Below are positions 44,754 to 53,581 of a DNA stretch of 56,209 nt, one piece after another. Source of the DNA: Actinomycetes bacterium. GTDB taxonomy: Bacteria; Actinomycetota; Actinomycetes; Actinomycetales; Microbacteriaceae. The DNA is taken from positions 1 through 56,209 of the forward strand of contig JAKOTS010000072.1 of assembly GCA_029777095.1 (NCBI GenBank), given 5' to 3'. A model generated the notes under the pieces. That model did not search any database. It saw nothing but the letters and a program-made list of their open reading frames with translations, and had not been told where the DNA came from. The translations under genes and the position numbers were made by a program. Position 1 is the first letter of the stretch. The number at the start of each line of letters is the position of its first letter.

Positions 44754-45683
44754 ATGGGAGTACTTGACGGCAGAATTGCCATCATCACCGGCGGCGGCAA
44801 TGGCATCGGTGCATCGATCTCGCGGTACTTCGCGCGCGAAGGCGCTCGCGTAGTCATCAACGACCTCGGCGCCAACCCGGACGGCACTGGTGGCGACGAA
44901 GGTCCCGCCAAGAAGGTCGCCGACGAGATCGTCGCCGCAGGCGGACAAGCGATCAGCGACGGCGGCGACATTGCCGACGTTGCAACCGGCGAGCGCCTCG
45001 TGCGCATGGCCGTCGACACCTACGGCGGCCTCGACATCGTCGTCAACGTCGCAGGCATTCTGCGCGACCGCATGATGTTCAACCTCGAAGAAAAGGACTG
45101 GGACGCGGTCATCCGCGTGCACCTGAAGGGGCACTACAGCACCCTTCGTCCGGCCACGGCGTACTGGCGCGAACAGCGCAACCCCGAAGGCAACTACCGC
45201 ATCATCAACTTCACCTCGGTGTCGGGTCTGCACGGCTCGCCCGGACAGCCCAACTACGCTGCGGCCAAGATGGGCATCGCAGGCCTCACCTGGTCGCTCG
45301 CGCAGGGCATGGCGCGCTACGGCGTGACCGCAAACGCGATCGCACCGAGCGCCGCGACCCGCTTGACCGCGACCATCCCCGACTCGAAGCGTGTTGGCAG
45401 CGCCGGCAGCGAAGAGGCTGCCGTCGACCCCCGCATGTCGCCCGACAACATTGCACCGCTGGCCGCGTACCTCGCCAGCGAGCGCTCGTCGTGGCTCACG
45501 AGCCGTATCGTCTCGGCCGCCGGCTACAAGGTGGGCCTCTACAACCTGCCCGAAGAAATCGCCAGCGTGCAGAACGAGCAGCCGTGGGAGTTTGACGAGC
45601 TCGCCGGCGCGATGGAAGCGGACTTCCGCCCCATCGCCGATGGCCTGCCCAAGTCACTGTTCTCCGGCCAGCTGGCGAAGTAG
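44754..45683 (+). CDS. SDR 3-hydroxyacyl-CoA dehydrogenase, multifunctional-enzyme-2 type
   Basis: A 309-residue short-chain dehydrogenase with the cofactor motif TGGGNGIG at 12-19, NVAG at 98-101, and catalytic S155, Y168 and K172. The sequence (NDLGANPDGTGGDEGPAKKVADEI, ILRDRMMFNLEEKDWDAVIRVHLKGHY) follows the dehydrogenase domain of peroxisomal multifunctional enzyme 2 and its mycobacterial steroid side-chain relatives. It would oxidise a branched 3-hydroxyacyl-CoA. First gene of a two-gene operon with the F420-type oxidoreductase 4 nt downstream. Confidence 0.88.
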   Translation: MGVLDGRIAIITGGGNGIGASISRYFAREGARVVINDLGANPDGTGGDEGPAKKVADEIVAAGGQAISDGGDIADVATGERLVRMAVDTYGGLDIVVNVAGILRDRMMFNLEEKDWDAVIRVHLKGHYSTLRPATAYWREQRNPEGNYRIINFTSVSGLHGSPGQPNYAAAKMGIAGLTWSLAQGMARYGVTANAIAPSAATRLTATIPDSKRVGSAGSEEAAVDPRMSPDNIAPLAAYLASERSSWLTSRIVSAAGYKVGLYNLPEEIASVQNEQPWEFDELAGAMEADFRPIADGLPKSLFSGQLAK

Positions 45684-45687
45684 CACC

Positions 45688-46722
45688 ATGATTGTCGACA
45701 CAAGCTTTCCGGCAGATCTCAGCGAGATCAAAGACGCATCCATTCTCGCGAACGAACTTGGCTTCGATGGCATCTTCGCCGCCGAGGTGAAGTCTGACCC
45801 GTTCGTCGCTTCGGCCGTAGCCAGCCAGCACGCGCCGGGCATGGATCTCGGCACCAAGATCGCGGTCGCCTTCGCCCGCACACCGATGACGACGGCCTAT
45901 GCCGCACACGGGCTCAACGAGCTCAGCGGCGGCCGCTTTCATCTCGGTCTCGGCACGCAGGTGCGCGCCCACATCACGCGTCGATTCTCGATGCCGTGGT
46001 CGCAGCCGACGGTCCGCATGCGCGAGTACGTCGTCGCGATGAAGGAGATCTGGGAGTCGTGGCGCACCAACGAGCCGCTCGCGTTCAAGGGTGAGTTCTA
46101 CGAGCACTCGCTGATGACCGAGTACTTCGTGCCCGAGACCCGCACGCAGTCCGCGCCCCCGGTGTGGCTTGCGTCGGTCGGCCCCCGCCTGACCGAGGTT
46201 GCAGCGGAGGTTGCCGACGGCATCGTGCTGCACGGGTTCTGGACCCGCGAGTACATGGACAAGGTCATGATGCCGGCGATCGACCGCGGGCTCGAAAAGG
46301 GCGGACGCACGCGCGATGACCTCGCCATCACCGGCGGCGGATTCCTCATCACCGGCGCCACCGCGGAAGAACTTGCGAAGAAGCGTGAGCTCATCCGCTA
46401 CCAGGTCGCGTTCTACGGCAGCACGCCGAGCTATCGCCCCGTGTGGGAAGCACACGATATGGGTGAGCTGGGCGACCGCCTGCACACGCTCTCGATCGAG
46501 AAGAGCGCCGACCGCTGGCAGCGGATGACGAGCCTGATCAGCGATGAAGTGCTCGACCTGTTCGCCGTCACGGCCGAGCCGGCGAACGTCGGCACCGCGC
46601 TCCTCGAGCGCCACGGCGACTACGCGGACCGCATCTCGATCCCCGCGCTTGTGGGCGACCCGGATGTCTGGTCGAAGACAATCGCGACCCTTCGCGCCGG
46701 CGGAGATCGCACGGCGCAGTAG
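45688..46722 (+). CDS. Luciferase-like F420-type oxidoreductase
   Basis: A 344-residue LLM-class TIM-barrel protein that looks like the TIGR03617 F420-dependent group (AAEVKSDPFVASAVA, VAFARTPMTTAYAAHGLNELSGGRFHLGLGTQVRAHI, ADGIVLHGFWT). It begins at the ATG at 45688, four bases after the SDR stop; an open frame running further upstream overlaps the SDR and is not used. Being co-transcribed with the branched-acyl SDR suggests an F420-dependent redox step in that pathway. Cofactor and substrate are inferred. Confidence 0.84.
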   Translation: MIVDTSFPADLSEIKDASILANELGFDGIFAAEVKSDPFVASAVASQHAPGMDLGTKIAVAFARTPMTTAYAAHGLNELSGGRFHLGLGTQVRAHITRRFSMPWSQPTVRMREYVVAMKEIWESWRTNEPLAFKGEFYEHSLMTEYFVPETRTQSAPPVWLASVGPRLTEVAAEVADGIVLHGFWTREYMDKVMMPAIDRGLEKGGRTRDDLAITGGGFLITGATAEELAKKRELIRYQVAFYGSTPSYRPVWEAHDMGELGDRLHTLSIEKSADRWQRMTSLISDEVLDLFAVTAEPANVGTALLERHGDYADRISIPALVGDPDVWSKTIATLRAGGDRTAQ

Positions 46723-46751
46723 CTCCACCACGTCGAAGCGCACGCGTGCGC

Positions 46752-46799
46752 AACGCTCGTGCCCGGCCGGTAATCACCGTGCCGGGCACGAGCGTTTTT
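46752..46799 (+). terminator. Strong terminator after SDR-oxidoreductase operon
   Basis: AACGCTCGTGCCCGGC (46752-46767) pairs perfectly over 16 bp with 46781-46796, followed by TTT. The loop is 13 bases. Confidence 0.95.
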
Positions 46800-46852
46800 G
46801 CGTCCGCTCCGACCCTTCACAACGGGTGACACGCGGCGTACCGTCAGGTGCC

Positions 46853-47866
46853 ATGAGCAGCGTCATCCACACCAGCGGGCTTCGCAAGACCTACGGGCGA
46901 AGCCGCGCCCTCGACGGGCTTGACCTCGATGTCGCCTCGGGAGAGGTGCACGGATTCCTCGGCCCGAACGGTGCAGGAAAGTCGACCACGATCAGGATCC
47001 TGCTTGGCCTCGCGCGCGCGACCGGCGGGAGCGCGCAGGTCTTCGGTGCCGACCCGTGGCGTGCCGCCGCGACGTTGCACCGGCGCATCGCGACCGTGCC
47101 CGGAGACGTGAGCCTCTGGCCCAACCTCAGCGGCGGCGAGGCCATCGACTTTCTCGCGCGACTGCGCGGGGCCGAGACGAGGCATCCTGAATATCTCGCC
47201 GAAAAGCGGCGCCTCCAGGATGCATTTGCCCTCGATCCACGCAAAAAGGGTCGCGCGTATTCGAAGGGCAATCGGCAGAAGGTCGCGCTGATCGCGGCGC
47301 TGTCGGTGCCCGCCGAGCTCTATATTTTTGACGAGCCAACGAGCGGGCTCGACCCCTTGATGGAGATCGTGTTCCGCGACGAAATCGAGCGGCTGCGGGC
47401 CCGCGGCGCGACCGTGTTGCTCTCGAGTCACATCCTCTCTGAGGTCGAGGTGCTGTGCGATCGCGTGTCGATCATCCGGGCCGGGCGCATCGTCGAGTCG
47501 GGCATGCTCGCGCAGCTGCGGCACCTGACGCGCACCGAGATCTCGTTTGCCGCGACCGATGCGGCAGCGCTCGACGGGATCCCTTCGGCACACGACGGCT
47601 CGTTCGGCGGTGGGCGGGTCCGGTTTACGGTCGACAGCGACGCGGTGGCATCCATCTTGCCGGTACTCGCCGCGCGCGCCGTCAGCGGCCTGCGCATCTC
47701 GCCGCCGTCGCTCGAGGAGCTGTTTCTTCGGCACTACGGCGATGTGGGGGGCGAAGGGGGTGAAGGGGGCGGTCGCGAGGGTGGCGGCGGGGGCGGTCGC
47801 GAAGGCGAAGTAGCTGGCACCGGCAGCCGCGGCGGCACCGGCAACACAGGCAGCCGCCGGCCATGA
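46853..47866 (+). CDS. ABC-2 exporter ATP-binding protein with Gly-rich tail
   Basis: A 337-residue ABC ATPase of the drug/polyketide exporter type: Walker A GPNGAGKST near 42, a degenerate signature YSKGNRQKVALIAAL near 141, Walker B IFDEPTSGLD near 162, and the switch SSHILSEVEVLCDRV. The last 40 residues are a Gly/Glu/Arg low-complexity tail (GGREGGGGGGREGE). It ends inside the start of the permease gene. The start at 46853 follows the terminator; the longer frame before it runs through the preceding gene. Confidence 0.9.
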   Translation: MSSVIHTSGLRKTYGRSRALDGLDLDVASGEVHGFLGPNGAGKSTTIRILLGLARATGGSAQVFGADPWRAAATLHRRIATVPGDVSLWPNLSGGEAIDFLARLRGAETRHPEYLAEKRRLQDAFALDPRKKGRAYSKGNRQKVALIAALSVPAELYIFDEPTSGLDPLMEIVFRDEIERLRARGATVLLSSHILSEVEVLCDRVSIIRAGRIVESGMLAQLRHLTRTEISFAATDAAALDGIPSAHDGSFGGGRVRFTVDSDAVASILPVLAARAVSGLRISPPSLEELFLRHYGDVGGEGGEGGGREGGGGGGREGEVAGTGSRGGTGNTGSRRP

Positions 47867-49476
47867 TCGGTGCGCTACTGCGGCAACGTGTTCGCCGCGA
47901 TTGGCTGCAACTTCTCCTGTGGTTGCTGGGCACTTACGCGCTTGCGGCAGCGGCCGTGGGGGGCGTCGCGTCGTCGTATGGCACCGAGACAGATCGCATC
48001 AACGTGCTCGCCGCGGTCATGGCCAATCCCGTCATCATGCTCTTTCGCGGCCTTCCCTCGGGAGCCGAAGTTGACGCGTTCACGCTGTTTTTGATCCTGC
48101 CCTTTCTCGCGATGATGGCGGCGTTCATGAGCACCTTCCTCGCGGTGCGCCACACGCGCGCCGAAGAAGAACTCGGTCGCGCCGAGCTTGTCGGCGCCAC
48201 GCCGGCCGGACGCCTCACTCCGCTGATCGCCACAATCGTGCATGGCGCCCTGGCGAACCTCGTGCTTGCGTGCCTCGTGTTCGTCGCGTTCGTTTCGGCG
48301 GGTTATGCACCGATCGGATGCCTCGTCTCGGGCATTGCCGCCGGCGCCGTCGGGCTCTGCTTCTTGGCGATCGGCCTCGTCGCCGCGCAGGTGATGCACA
48401 CGGCCCGCGCCGCGAACTCGGCGGCGGTCTGGGTGCTGCTGCTCACGTTCGTGATCGGCGGGCTCGGCAACGCCCTCGGCACCCCCAGCGCCGACCTGCA
48501 AAGCGTCACCAGCTCATGGCTCACCTGGCTCTCGCCCTTCGGCTGGGCCGAGAACTCGCGCCCGTTCGCCACGAACACGCTCTGGCCGCTCGCGCTGTGT
48601 CTCGGGGTCGCGATCGCGTTGGGTGCCGCGGCGATCCTGTTGCAGGCCGCCCGTGACACGGGCGAAAGCCTGATCCCGGCACGGGAGGGCCGCGCCAGCG
48701 CACGCGGTTCGCTCAGGTCGCCGACCGCGCTGGTGTGGCGCCTTACCTGGGGTTCGCTGCTGGGCTGGAGCATCGGTGGCCTCCTCACCGGGCTGCTCGC
48801 AACGAGTCTCGCCTCGGTGATCAACTCGGTCACCGCGCAGATTCCGGCCGTGCAGGCGCTGTTCGAGGCGCTCTCAAAGGGCGGGAGCCTCGCGCAGGGC
48901 ATGGTGGCGATCTTCTTCATGATCGTCGGGCTGCTGGCAGCGTGCGCGGGAGTGCAGACCATCTGCCGGGCCCGGCAGGAGGAGGTGCACGGCACCGCCG
49001 AGCTCGTGCTCGCGACGCCGGTTGAGCGCGTGCGCTGGCTCGGTGGCTACCTCGTTGTCGCGGCCACTGCCATCGTTCTGGTCGCCGCGAGCGGCGTGCT
49101 CGGCGCGGTGCTCGGTGTGGCGGCAACCGGCACCGACTGGTCGCTCGTGCGCGATGCGCTCGTCACGGGCGGCGCGCAGGCGCTGGCCGCCGCGGTGTTC
49201 GTCGCCATCACCGCGCTGCTATTCGTGCTCTTGCCACACACGACGATCCCCGCCGGCTGGAGCCTCGTGATGCTCGGCGCACTGCTCGGCCTCTTTGGCG
49301 CACTGTTCAACCTGCCCGAATGGATCGTGAACCTCTCACCGCTCGCCGCCGCGCCGACGATGGTGCAGGACGCGATCGATGCCAAGGGGATGTGGTGGCT
49401 CGTTGCCGCCGCAGGTGTCGGGGCAGTGGCATCCATGTTGCTGATGCGTCGTCGCGAACTCGCGGCGCGCTCGTGA
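47863..49476 (+). CDS. ABC-2-type exporter permease, double length
   Basis: A 537-residue membrane protein with about 12 helices in two similar halves, each with a cytoplasmic loop of the form TRAEEELGRAELVGATPAGRL (near 93) or CRARQEEVHGTAELVLATPVERVR (near 370). Permeases of this type, with a single ATPase as here, export antibiotics, ionophores or polyketide-like molecules; the substrate is unknown. Translation is coupled to the ATPase (ATGA). Confidence 0.9.
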   Translation: MIGALLRQRVRRDWLQLLLWLLGTYALAAAAVGGVASSYGTETDRINVLAAVMANPVIMLFRGLPSGAEVDAFTLFLILPFLAMMAAFMSTFLAVRHTRAEEELGRAELVGATPAGRLTPLIATIVHGALANLVLACLVFVAFVSAGYAPIGCLVSGIAAGAVGLCFLAIGLVAAQVMHTARAANSAAVWVLLLTFVIGGLGNALGTPSADLQSVTSSWLTWLSPFGWAENSRPFATNTLWPLALCLGVAIALGAAAILLQAARDTGESLIPAREGRASARGSLRSPTALVWRLTWGSLLGWSIGGLLTGLLATSLASVINSVTAQIPAVQALFEALSKGGSLAQGMVAIFFMIVGLLAACAGVQTICRARQEEVHGTAELVLATPVERVRWLGGYLVVAATAIVLVAASGVLGAVLGVAATGTDWSLVRDALVTGGAQALAAAVFVAITALLFVLLPHTTIPAGWSLVMLGALLGLFGALFNLPEWIVNLSPLAAAPTMVQDAIDAKGMWWLVAAAGVGAVASMLLMRRRELAARS

Positions 49477-49513
49477 AGGTGCGTGCGTGCCGCCGTGCGT
49501 TCGCGCCTGGTGC

Positions 49514-50344
49514 TCAGTCGAGGAAGATATCGCGGCGCAGCTGCGCTTCGGGCACGCCCGGTGAGTACTTCGACAGGTCGGTGATGCCGGCGGCCGCGAG
49601 CACGTCTTCGACCACGAGCGAGTGACCGCTGTAGGTCGCGGCGGGCTGCGTGATGACCTCGTATGCCGCATCAGCATAGATCTCGGGGGTGCGGCTCACA
49701 GCCATCATCTGCTTGCCCATCGGGCTGTTCGCGATGGCGGCGGTCTGGATCGTGGTCGCGGGCCAGAGCGTGTTCGCGGCGATGCCGTCTTTTGCAAACT
49801 CGGCCGCGAGCCCGAGCGTCACCATTGACATGCCGAACTTCGCGAGCGTGTAGCCGGTGTGCGCACCGAGCCAGCGAGGCGTGATGTTCAGCGGAGGGCT
49901 GAGAGAGAGGATGTGGGGGTTCGCGGCATCCCGAAGAATTGGAATTGCCGCGCGCGAGAGCATGAACGTGCCGCGTACGTTGACGTCTTGCATGAGGTCA
50001 TAGCGCTTGGCGTCGAGATCGAGCGATCCGGCAAGGCTCAGCACGCTGGCATTGTTGACGACGATGTCGATGCCGCCGAATTCGCCCTGGGTCTTCATGA
50101 CGGCCTCGGTGATGTCGTCGTCGTTTCGCACGTCGCCGACGATCGCGAGCGCGTTGCCGCCCGCCGCGCGGATTTCTTCGGCCGCCGTGTGAATCGTGCC
50201 GGGAAGGCGTGGATCGGGAACGTCGGTCTTTGCGAGCAGCGCAATGTTTGCGCCATCCGCCGCGGCACGAAGTGCGATTGCGAGGCCAATGCCGCGGCTC
50301 CCACCCGACATGAGAATGGTTTTGCCTGCGAGTGGTGCGGTCAT
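49514..50344 (-). CDS. SDR oxidoreductase, HSDL2-like
   Basis: A 276-residue short-chain dehydrogenase with SGGSRGIG at 13-20, NNAS near 97-100, S148, Y165 and K169. The segments ALLAKTDVPDPRLPGTIHTAAEEIRAAGG and SPPLNITPRWLG match the hydroxysteroid-dehydrogenase-like 2 group. GGAG lies six bases before the ATG at 50344. Its substrate is probably a hydrophobic alcohol or ketone, but not known. Confidence 0.88.
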   Translation of the reverse strand: MTAPLAGKTILMSGGSRGIGLAIALRAAADGANIALLAKTDVPDPRLPGTIHTAAEEIRAAGGNALAIVGDVRNDDDITEAVMKTQGEFGGIDIVVNNASVLSLAGSLDLDAKRYDLMQDVNVRGTFMLSRAAIPILRDAANPHILSLSPPLNITPRWLGAHTGYTLAKFGMSMVTLGLAAEFAKDGIAANTLWPATTIQTAAIANSPMGKQMMAVSRTPEIYADAAYEVITQPAATYSGHSLVVEDVLAAAGITDLSKYSPGVPEAQLRRDIFLD

Positions 50345-50494
50345 CGGGGGTCTCCTTGCGTCATCGTGCCGGGGGTCGTGAGGTCGGGTGGTCGGGTGCG
50401 CGGTGTCGGTGTTGCGTGCCCTGTTCGCGGTGTTGTTGCTGCTCATTGCGCAGTGCTCCCTGCGCGGTGGTCCGTGCGCGGTGCTCCGCTCGGG

Positions 50495-51259
50495 CTACTT
50501 GGGCCCCATGCGGATTGCGCCGTCGAGGCGGATCGTCTCGCCGTTGAGGTATCCGTTCGCGATGATGTGCATCGCGAGTGCAGCGAACTCTTCGGGCCGG
50601 CCGAGCCGTTTGGGGTAGGGAACCTGGCTGCTGAGGCTCTCGCGGGCGGGCTCCCGCATGCCGGCGAGCATCGGGGTCTCCATGATGCCGGGAGCGATGG
50701 TCGCGATCCGGATGCCGTAACGGGCCAGCTCGCGCGCGATCGGCAGGGTCATGGCGTGCACCGCGCCCTTCGACGCCGAATATGCCGGCTGGCCGATCTG
50801 CCCGTCGAACGCCGCAACCGACGCCGTGTTCACAATCACGCCGCGGTCACCGCTTGTCGGGTCGGGCTCGGTCTTCGCCATCGCCGCTGACGCCTGGCTC
50901 AACACGTTGTACGTGCCGATCAGGTTGATGCGCACCACCCGTTCGAAGTTCTCGAGCGGCAGCGGGAGGCCGTCACGGTCGAGCACCTTGCTTGCGGTCC
51001 CGACACCGGCGCAGTTGATGACGACGCGAAGCGGGCCAACATTGGATGCCTGTGCCACCGCCGCCGCGATCTCTTGCGCGCTCGTGACATCGGCCGGGGC
51101 GAAGAGCCCGCCAACCTCGGCGGCGACCTCGGCCCCGCGCGACGACGGCAGGTCGACGATCGTCACGATCGCGCCCTCCGCGGCCAAGGCGCGGGCGGTA
51201 GCGAGTCCGAGCCCGCTCGCGCCCCCGGTCACAAGTGCGCTGGATCCCTCGATGTGCAT
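50495..51259 (-). CDS. SDR, 3-hydroxyacyl-CoA dehydrogenase type II (HSD10-like)
   Basis: A 254-residue SDR with TGGASGLG at 11-18, NCAG near 82-85, and catalytic S147, Y160 and K164. The ending RLGRPEEFAALAMHIIANGYLNGETIRLDGAIRMGPK is typical of type II 3-hydroxyacyl-CoA dehydrogenases, which oxidise short and 2-methyl-3-hydroxyacyl-CoA (isoleucine breakdown). It would fit the branched-chain theme of the block. The 150-bp gap before the other SDR gene shows nothing recognisable. Confidence 0.9.
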   Translation of the reverse strand: MHIEGSSALVTGGASGLGLATARALAAEGAIVTIVDLPSSRGAEVAAEVGGLFAPADVTSAQEIAAAVAQASNVGPLRVVINCAGVGTASKVLDRDGLPLPLENFERVVRINLIGTYNVLSQASAAMAKTEPDPTSGDRGVIVNTASVAAFDGQIGQPAYSASKGAVHAMTLPIARELARYGIRIATIAPGIMETPMLAGMREPARESLSSQVPYPKRLGRPEEFAALAMHIIANGYLNGETIRLDGAIRMGPK

Positions 51260-51377
51260 GCTCTTCTCCTTTGAAGTCGCGTCACGTCAGTGTGGCCAGC
51301 ATATGCCCGGGCCACGCTTCGGTGCCCGCGGGCGCTCTTTGCTCCCCCGTCGTTTCCCTCCGCTGTCGTTTTCTCGC

Positions 51378-51434
51378 TCAGCAGTCGCAATGTGTCACGA
51401 AAACGGCCACGCCACGGCGATTCGCGACTGCTGA
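51378..51434. repeat. Palindromic element related to the 30-kb hairpins
   Basis: TCAGCAGTCGC (51378-51388) pairs perfectly with GCGACTGCTGA (51424-51434). The middle contains GTGTCACGAAAACGGCCA, close to TTGTCGCGAAACGCGCCA in the 30-kb repeats, while the outer arms differ but remain complementary. The rest of the 51260-51563 gap is a G/A-rich low-complexity stretch with no gene. Confidence 0.7.
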
Positions 51435-51563
51435 ACGAAAGGGGGCGGCGGCGCGGAGGGAGAGGGGGCGGCGGCGCGGAACGAAAGGGCGGCGGCGGGG
51501 AGGGAAAGCGCAGCGGCGGCGCAGGGCCTCGACGCGGCCCGCCGCGCGTGCCACGATGAGAGC

Positions 51564-51929
51564 GTGGTGGAGCTGAAGATCAAGCGGGTCTATGAGCCGG
51601 CCGCGCCGGAGGACGGCGTGCGCGTGCTGGTCGACCGGCTCTGGCCGCGGGGGCTCACGAAGGAGCGCGCGGCCGTCGATATCTGGGCCAAAGACGTTGC
51701 CCCGAGCACCGAGCTGCGCAAGAAATGGCACGGCGGCGGCGAAACCTGGGAGCAGTTCCAGGCCGATTACGAGGCCGAGCTTGACGCGAATCATCCCGCG
51801 GTCGTGGCGCTTGCCGAACAAATCTCGGGCGACGCGGTCGTGAGCCTGCTGTTCAGCGTGCACAGCGCCGAGCAGAATCACGCACAGTTCTTGCGGGTCG
51901 CGCTTGAGCGCGCGCTCGCGCAGTTGTAG
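51564..51929 (+). CDS. DUF488 family protein (YeaO type)
   Basis: A 121-residue DUF488 protein with the usual RVYEPAAPEDGVRVLVDRLWPRGL near residue 8 and WAKDVAPSTELRKKWHG near 41. The function of the family is unknown; structures suggest a nucleic-acid or redox role, without proof. GTG start; a second GTG is the next codon. It stands alone. Confidence 0.88.
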   Translation: MVELKIKRVYEPAAPEDGVRVLVDRLWPRGLTKERAAVDIWAKDVAPSTELRKKWHGGGETWEQFQADYEAELDANHPAVVALAEQISGDAVVSLLFSVHSAEQNHAQFLRVALERALAQL

Positions 51930-52022
51930 CGCCGCGCCGGGCCGCAAAGGGCTACGCCAAGCGCGCCACCCGCACCTCCCCGCACCCCGCACCTCCCCGC
52001 ACCCACAGGGCAGACTTGCACC

Positions 52023-52754
52023 GTGAGCATTCCCGCATCCGATACCCCCGTCCCGATCCCACCCAGGGTTCTCGAACTCGCGCGGGGCGCCAGGCTCACA
52101 CCGGTCTGGGTCAACGGCATCGGCGGCCTGACGTTTCGCACCGACGACGAGCGCTTCATCAAGTGGGGGCCGCACGGCGACGAGACGACGATGGCCGGCG
52201 AAGCCGCCCGGCTCGCATGGGCGGGCGGATACCTCGTAGTGCCGCGCGTCCTCGAACACGGTGCCGACGACACCCACGAATGGTTGGTGACGGCTGCGCT
52301 TGCGGGCGAGAGTGCTGTGGCTCCGCGGTGGATCGCGGATCCCGCCCGGGCCGTGCGCGCGGTGGGCGAGGGGCTGCGCGCGCTGCACGATGCGTTGCCG
52401 GTCGAGTCGTGCCCCTTCGATTGGTCGGTCGGCTCGCGGATTGCGAAGGCGGCGGGCCACGGCATCCGCGTGCCTGAGGTTTTGCACGCGGCCCCACCTG
52501 TCGATCGTCTCGTGGTGTGTCATGGGGATGCCTGTTGCCCGAACACGCTGATCGGTGACGATGGCTCGTGGTCGGGGCACGTCGACTTTGGCGCGCTGGG
52601 CGTTACCGATCGCTGGGCCGACATCGCGGCGGCGTCGATGAGTACCGAGTGGAACTACGGCCCCGGGTGGGAGGACGCCCTCATCGCCGCGTATGGTGTC
52701 GAGCCCGACCGCGAGCGACTCGCGTATTACCGGGAGCTGTGGAACGCGACGTGA
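52023..52754 (+). CDS. Aminoglycoside phosphotransferase-like kinase, APH(3') type
   Basis: A 243-residue kinase-fold protein with ATP-binding K47, the catalytic loop VCHGDACCPNTL (H167, D169, N174) and the metal-binding DFG-like D188 in HVDFGALG, followed by TDRWADIAAA as in APH(3') enzymes. It phosphorylates an aminoglycoside or another hydroxyl compound. Whether it gives resistance cannot be told. GTG start. Convergent with the ECF genes, 17 bp apart. Confidence 0.86.
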   Translation: MSIPASDTPVPIPPRVLELARGARLTPVWVNGIGGLTFRTDDERFIKWGPHGDETTMAGEAARLAWAGGYLVVPRVLEHGADDTHEWLVTAALAGESAVAPRWIADPARAVRAVGEGLRALHDALPVESCPFDWSVGSRIAKAAGHGIRVPEVLHAAPPVDRLVVCHGDACCPNTLIGDDGSWSGHVDFGALGVTDRWADIAAASMSTEWNYGPGWEDALIAAYGVEPDRERLAYYRELWNAT

Positions 52755-52771
52755 GGGCGGGCCGATCCGCC

Positions 52772-53581
52772 CTATTCGGGTCCGAGGATGAAATTGAACG
52801 CACCCGTGGCGACGGCCGCGGCGATCGCGAGCGCTGAGATGGCGGCGGCGATGGCGAGCAGCATCCATTCGCCCGCCCCGAAACGGGACTCGCGGGCGTA
52901 GGTGCGCGGGGTGTCGGCCCCGAATCCACGGGCTTCCATGGCTGTGGCGAGCTTCGAACCGCGGCGAATCGAGAGCACGAGCAGGGCGAATGCCATGCCG
53001 AAGATGCGGCGGAGCCGGCCGGTATCGGCGACCCCGCGGGCGCGGCGCGCGAGCTCGAGCGCGTGCCAGTCGTCGATGAACAGGCCGACCATGCGCAGGC
53101 CCGCGAGGGCTCCCATGACGAATCGTGCGGGCAGGCGCCAGACCTGGGCGAGGCCGTCGGCGAGGTCAGTCGGATCGACGGTAACGAACAGCACCACCGA
53201 GGGCAGCGCGATCGCGAGCACCCGCAGGAACGTGGCGGCAGCGAGTTCGAGCGACCCCTCGCTGACGCGCATGATGAACCACTCGAAATACACGGGCCCG
53301 GAGGCCTTGCCGTACAGCGCGATCGTGAGGCCGGTGAGCGGCGCCGCGATCCACACCGGCGCCGTGCGGAGCCAAAACGTGCGCCACGAAAGCCCGGCGA
53401 ACAAGAACAGCACGCACTCGAGCGCCACGGCGACCGCGGCCGACACCACGTCGAGCGTGAGCACCAGCGGCACGGCGATCAACCCGCTTGCCGCGAGCTT
53501 GGCGACCGGGTTGATGCCGGCGACGAAGGGGCGATGCGGGCGCTGGATGCCGGGGGCGCTGGCCGTGTGGGACGCACTCAT
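52772..53581 (-). CDS. ykoC: ECF transporter transmembrane protein EcfT, YkoC-like
   Basis: A 269-residue EcfT subunit with several helices and the cytoplasmic coupling motifs ELARRARGVADTG near 183 and AMEARGF near 228, the two Ala-Arg-Gly type sites that rest on the ATPases. It completes the ECF module with the YkoD- and YkoE-like proteins. Its start overlaps the ATPase stop by 4 nt. Confidence 0.92.
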   Translation of the reverse strand: MSASHTASAPGIQRPHRPFVAGINPVAKLAASGLIAVPLVLTLDVVSAAVAVALECVLFLFAGLSWRTFWLRTAPVWIAAPLTGLTIALYGKASGPVYFEWFIMRVSEGSLELAAATFLRVLAIALPSVVLFVTVDPTDLADGLAQVWRLPARFVMGALAGLRMVGLFIDDWHALELARRARGVADTGRLRRIFGMAFALLVLSIRRGSKLATAMEARGFGADTPRTYARESRFGAGEWMLLAIAAAISALAIAAAVATGAFNFILGPE

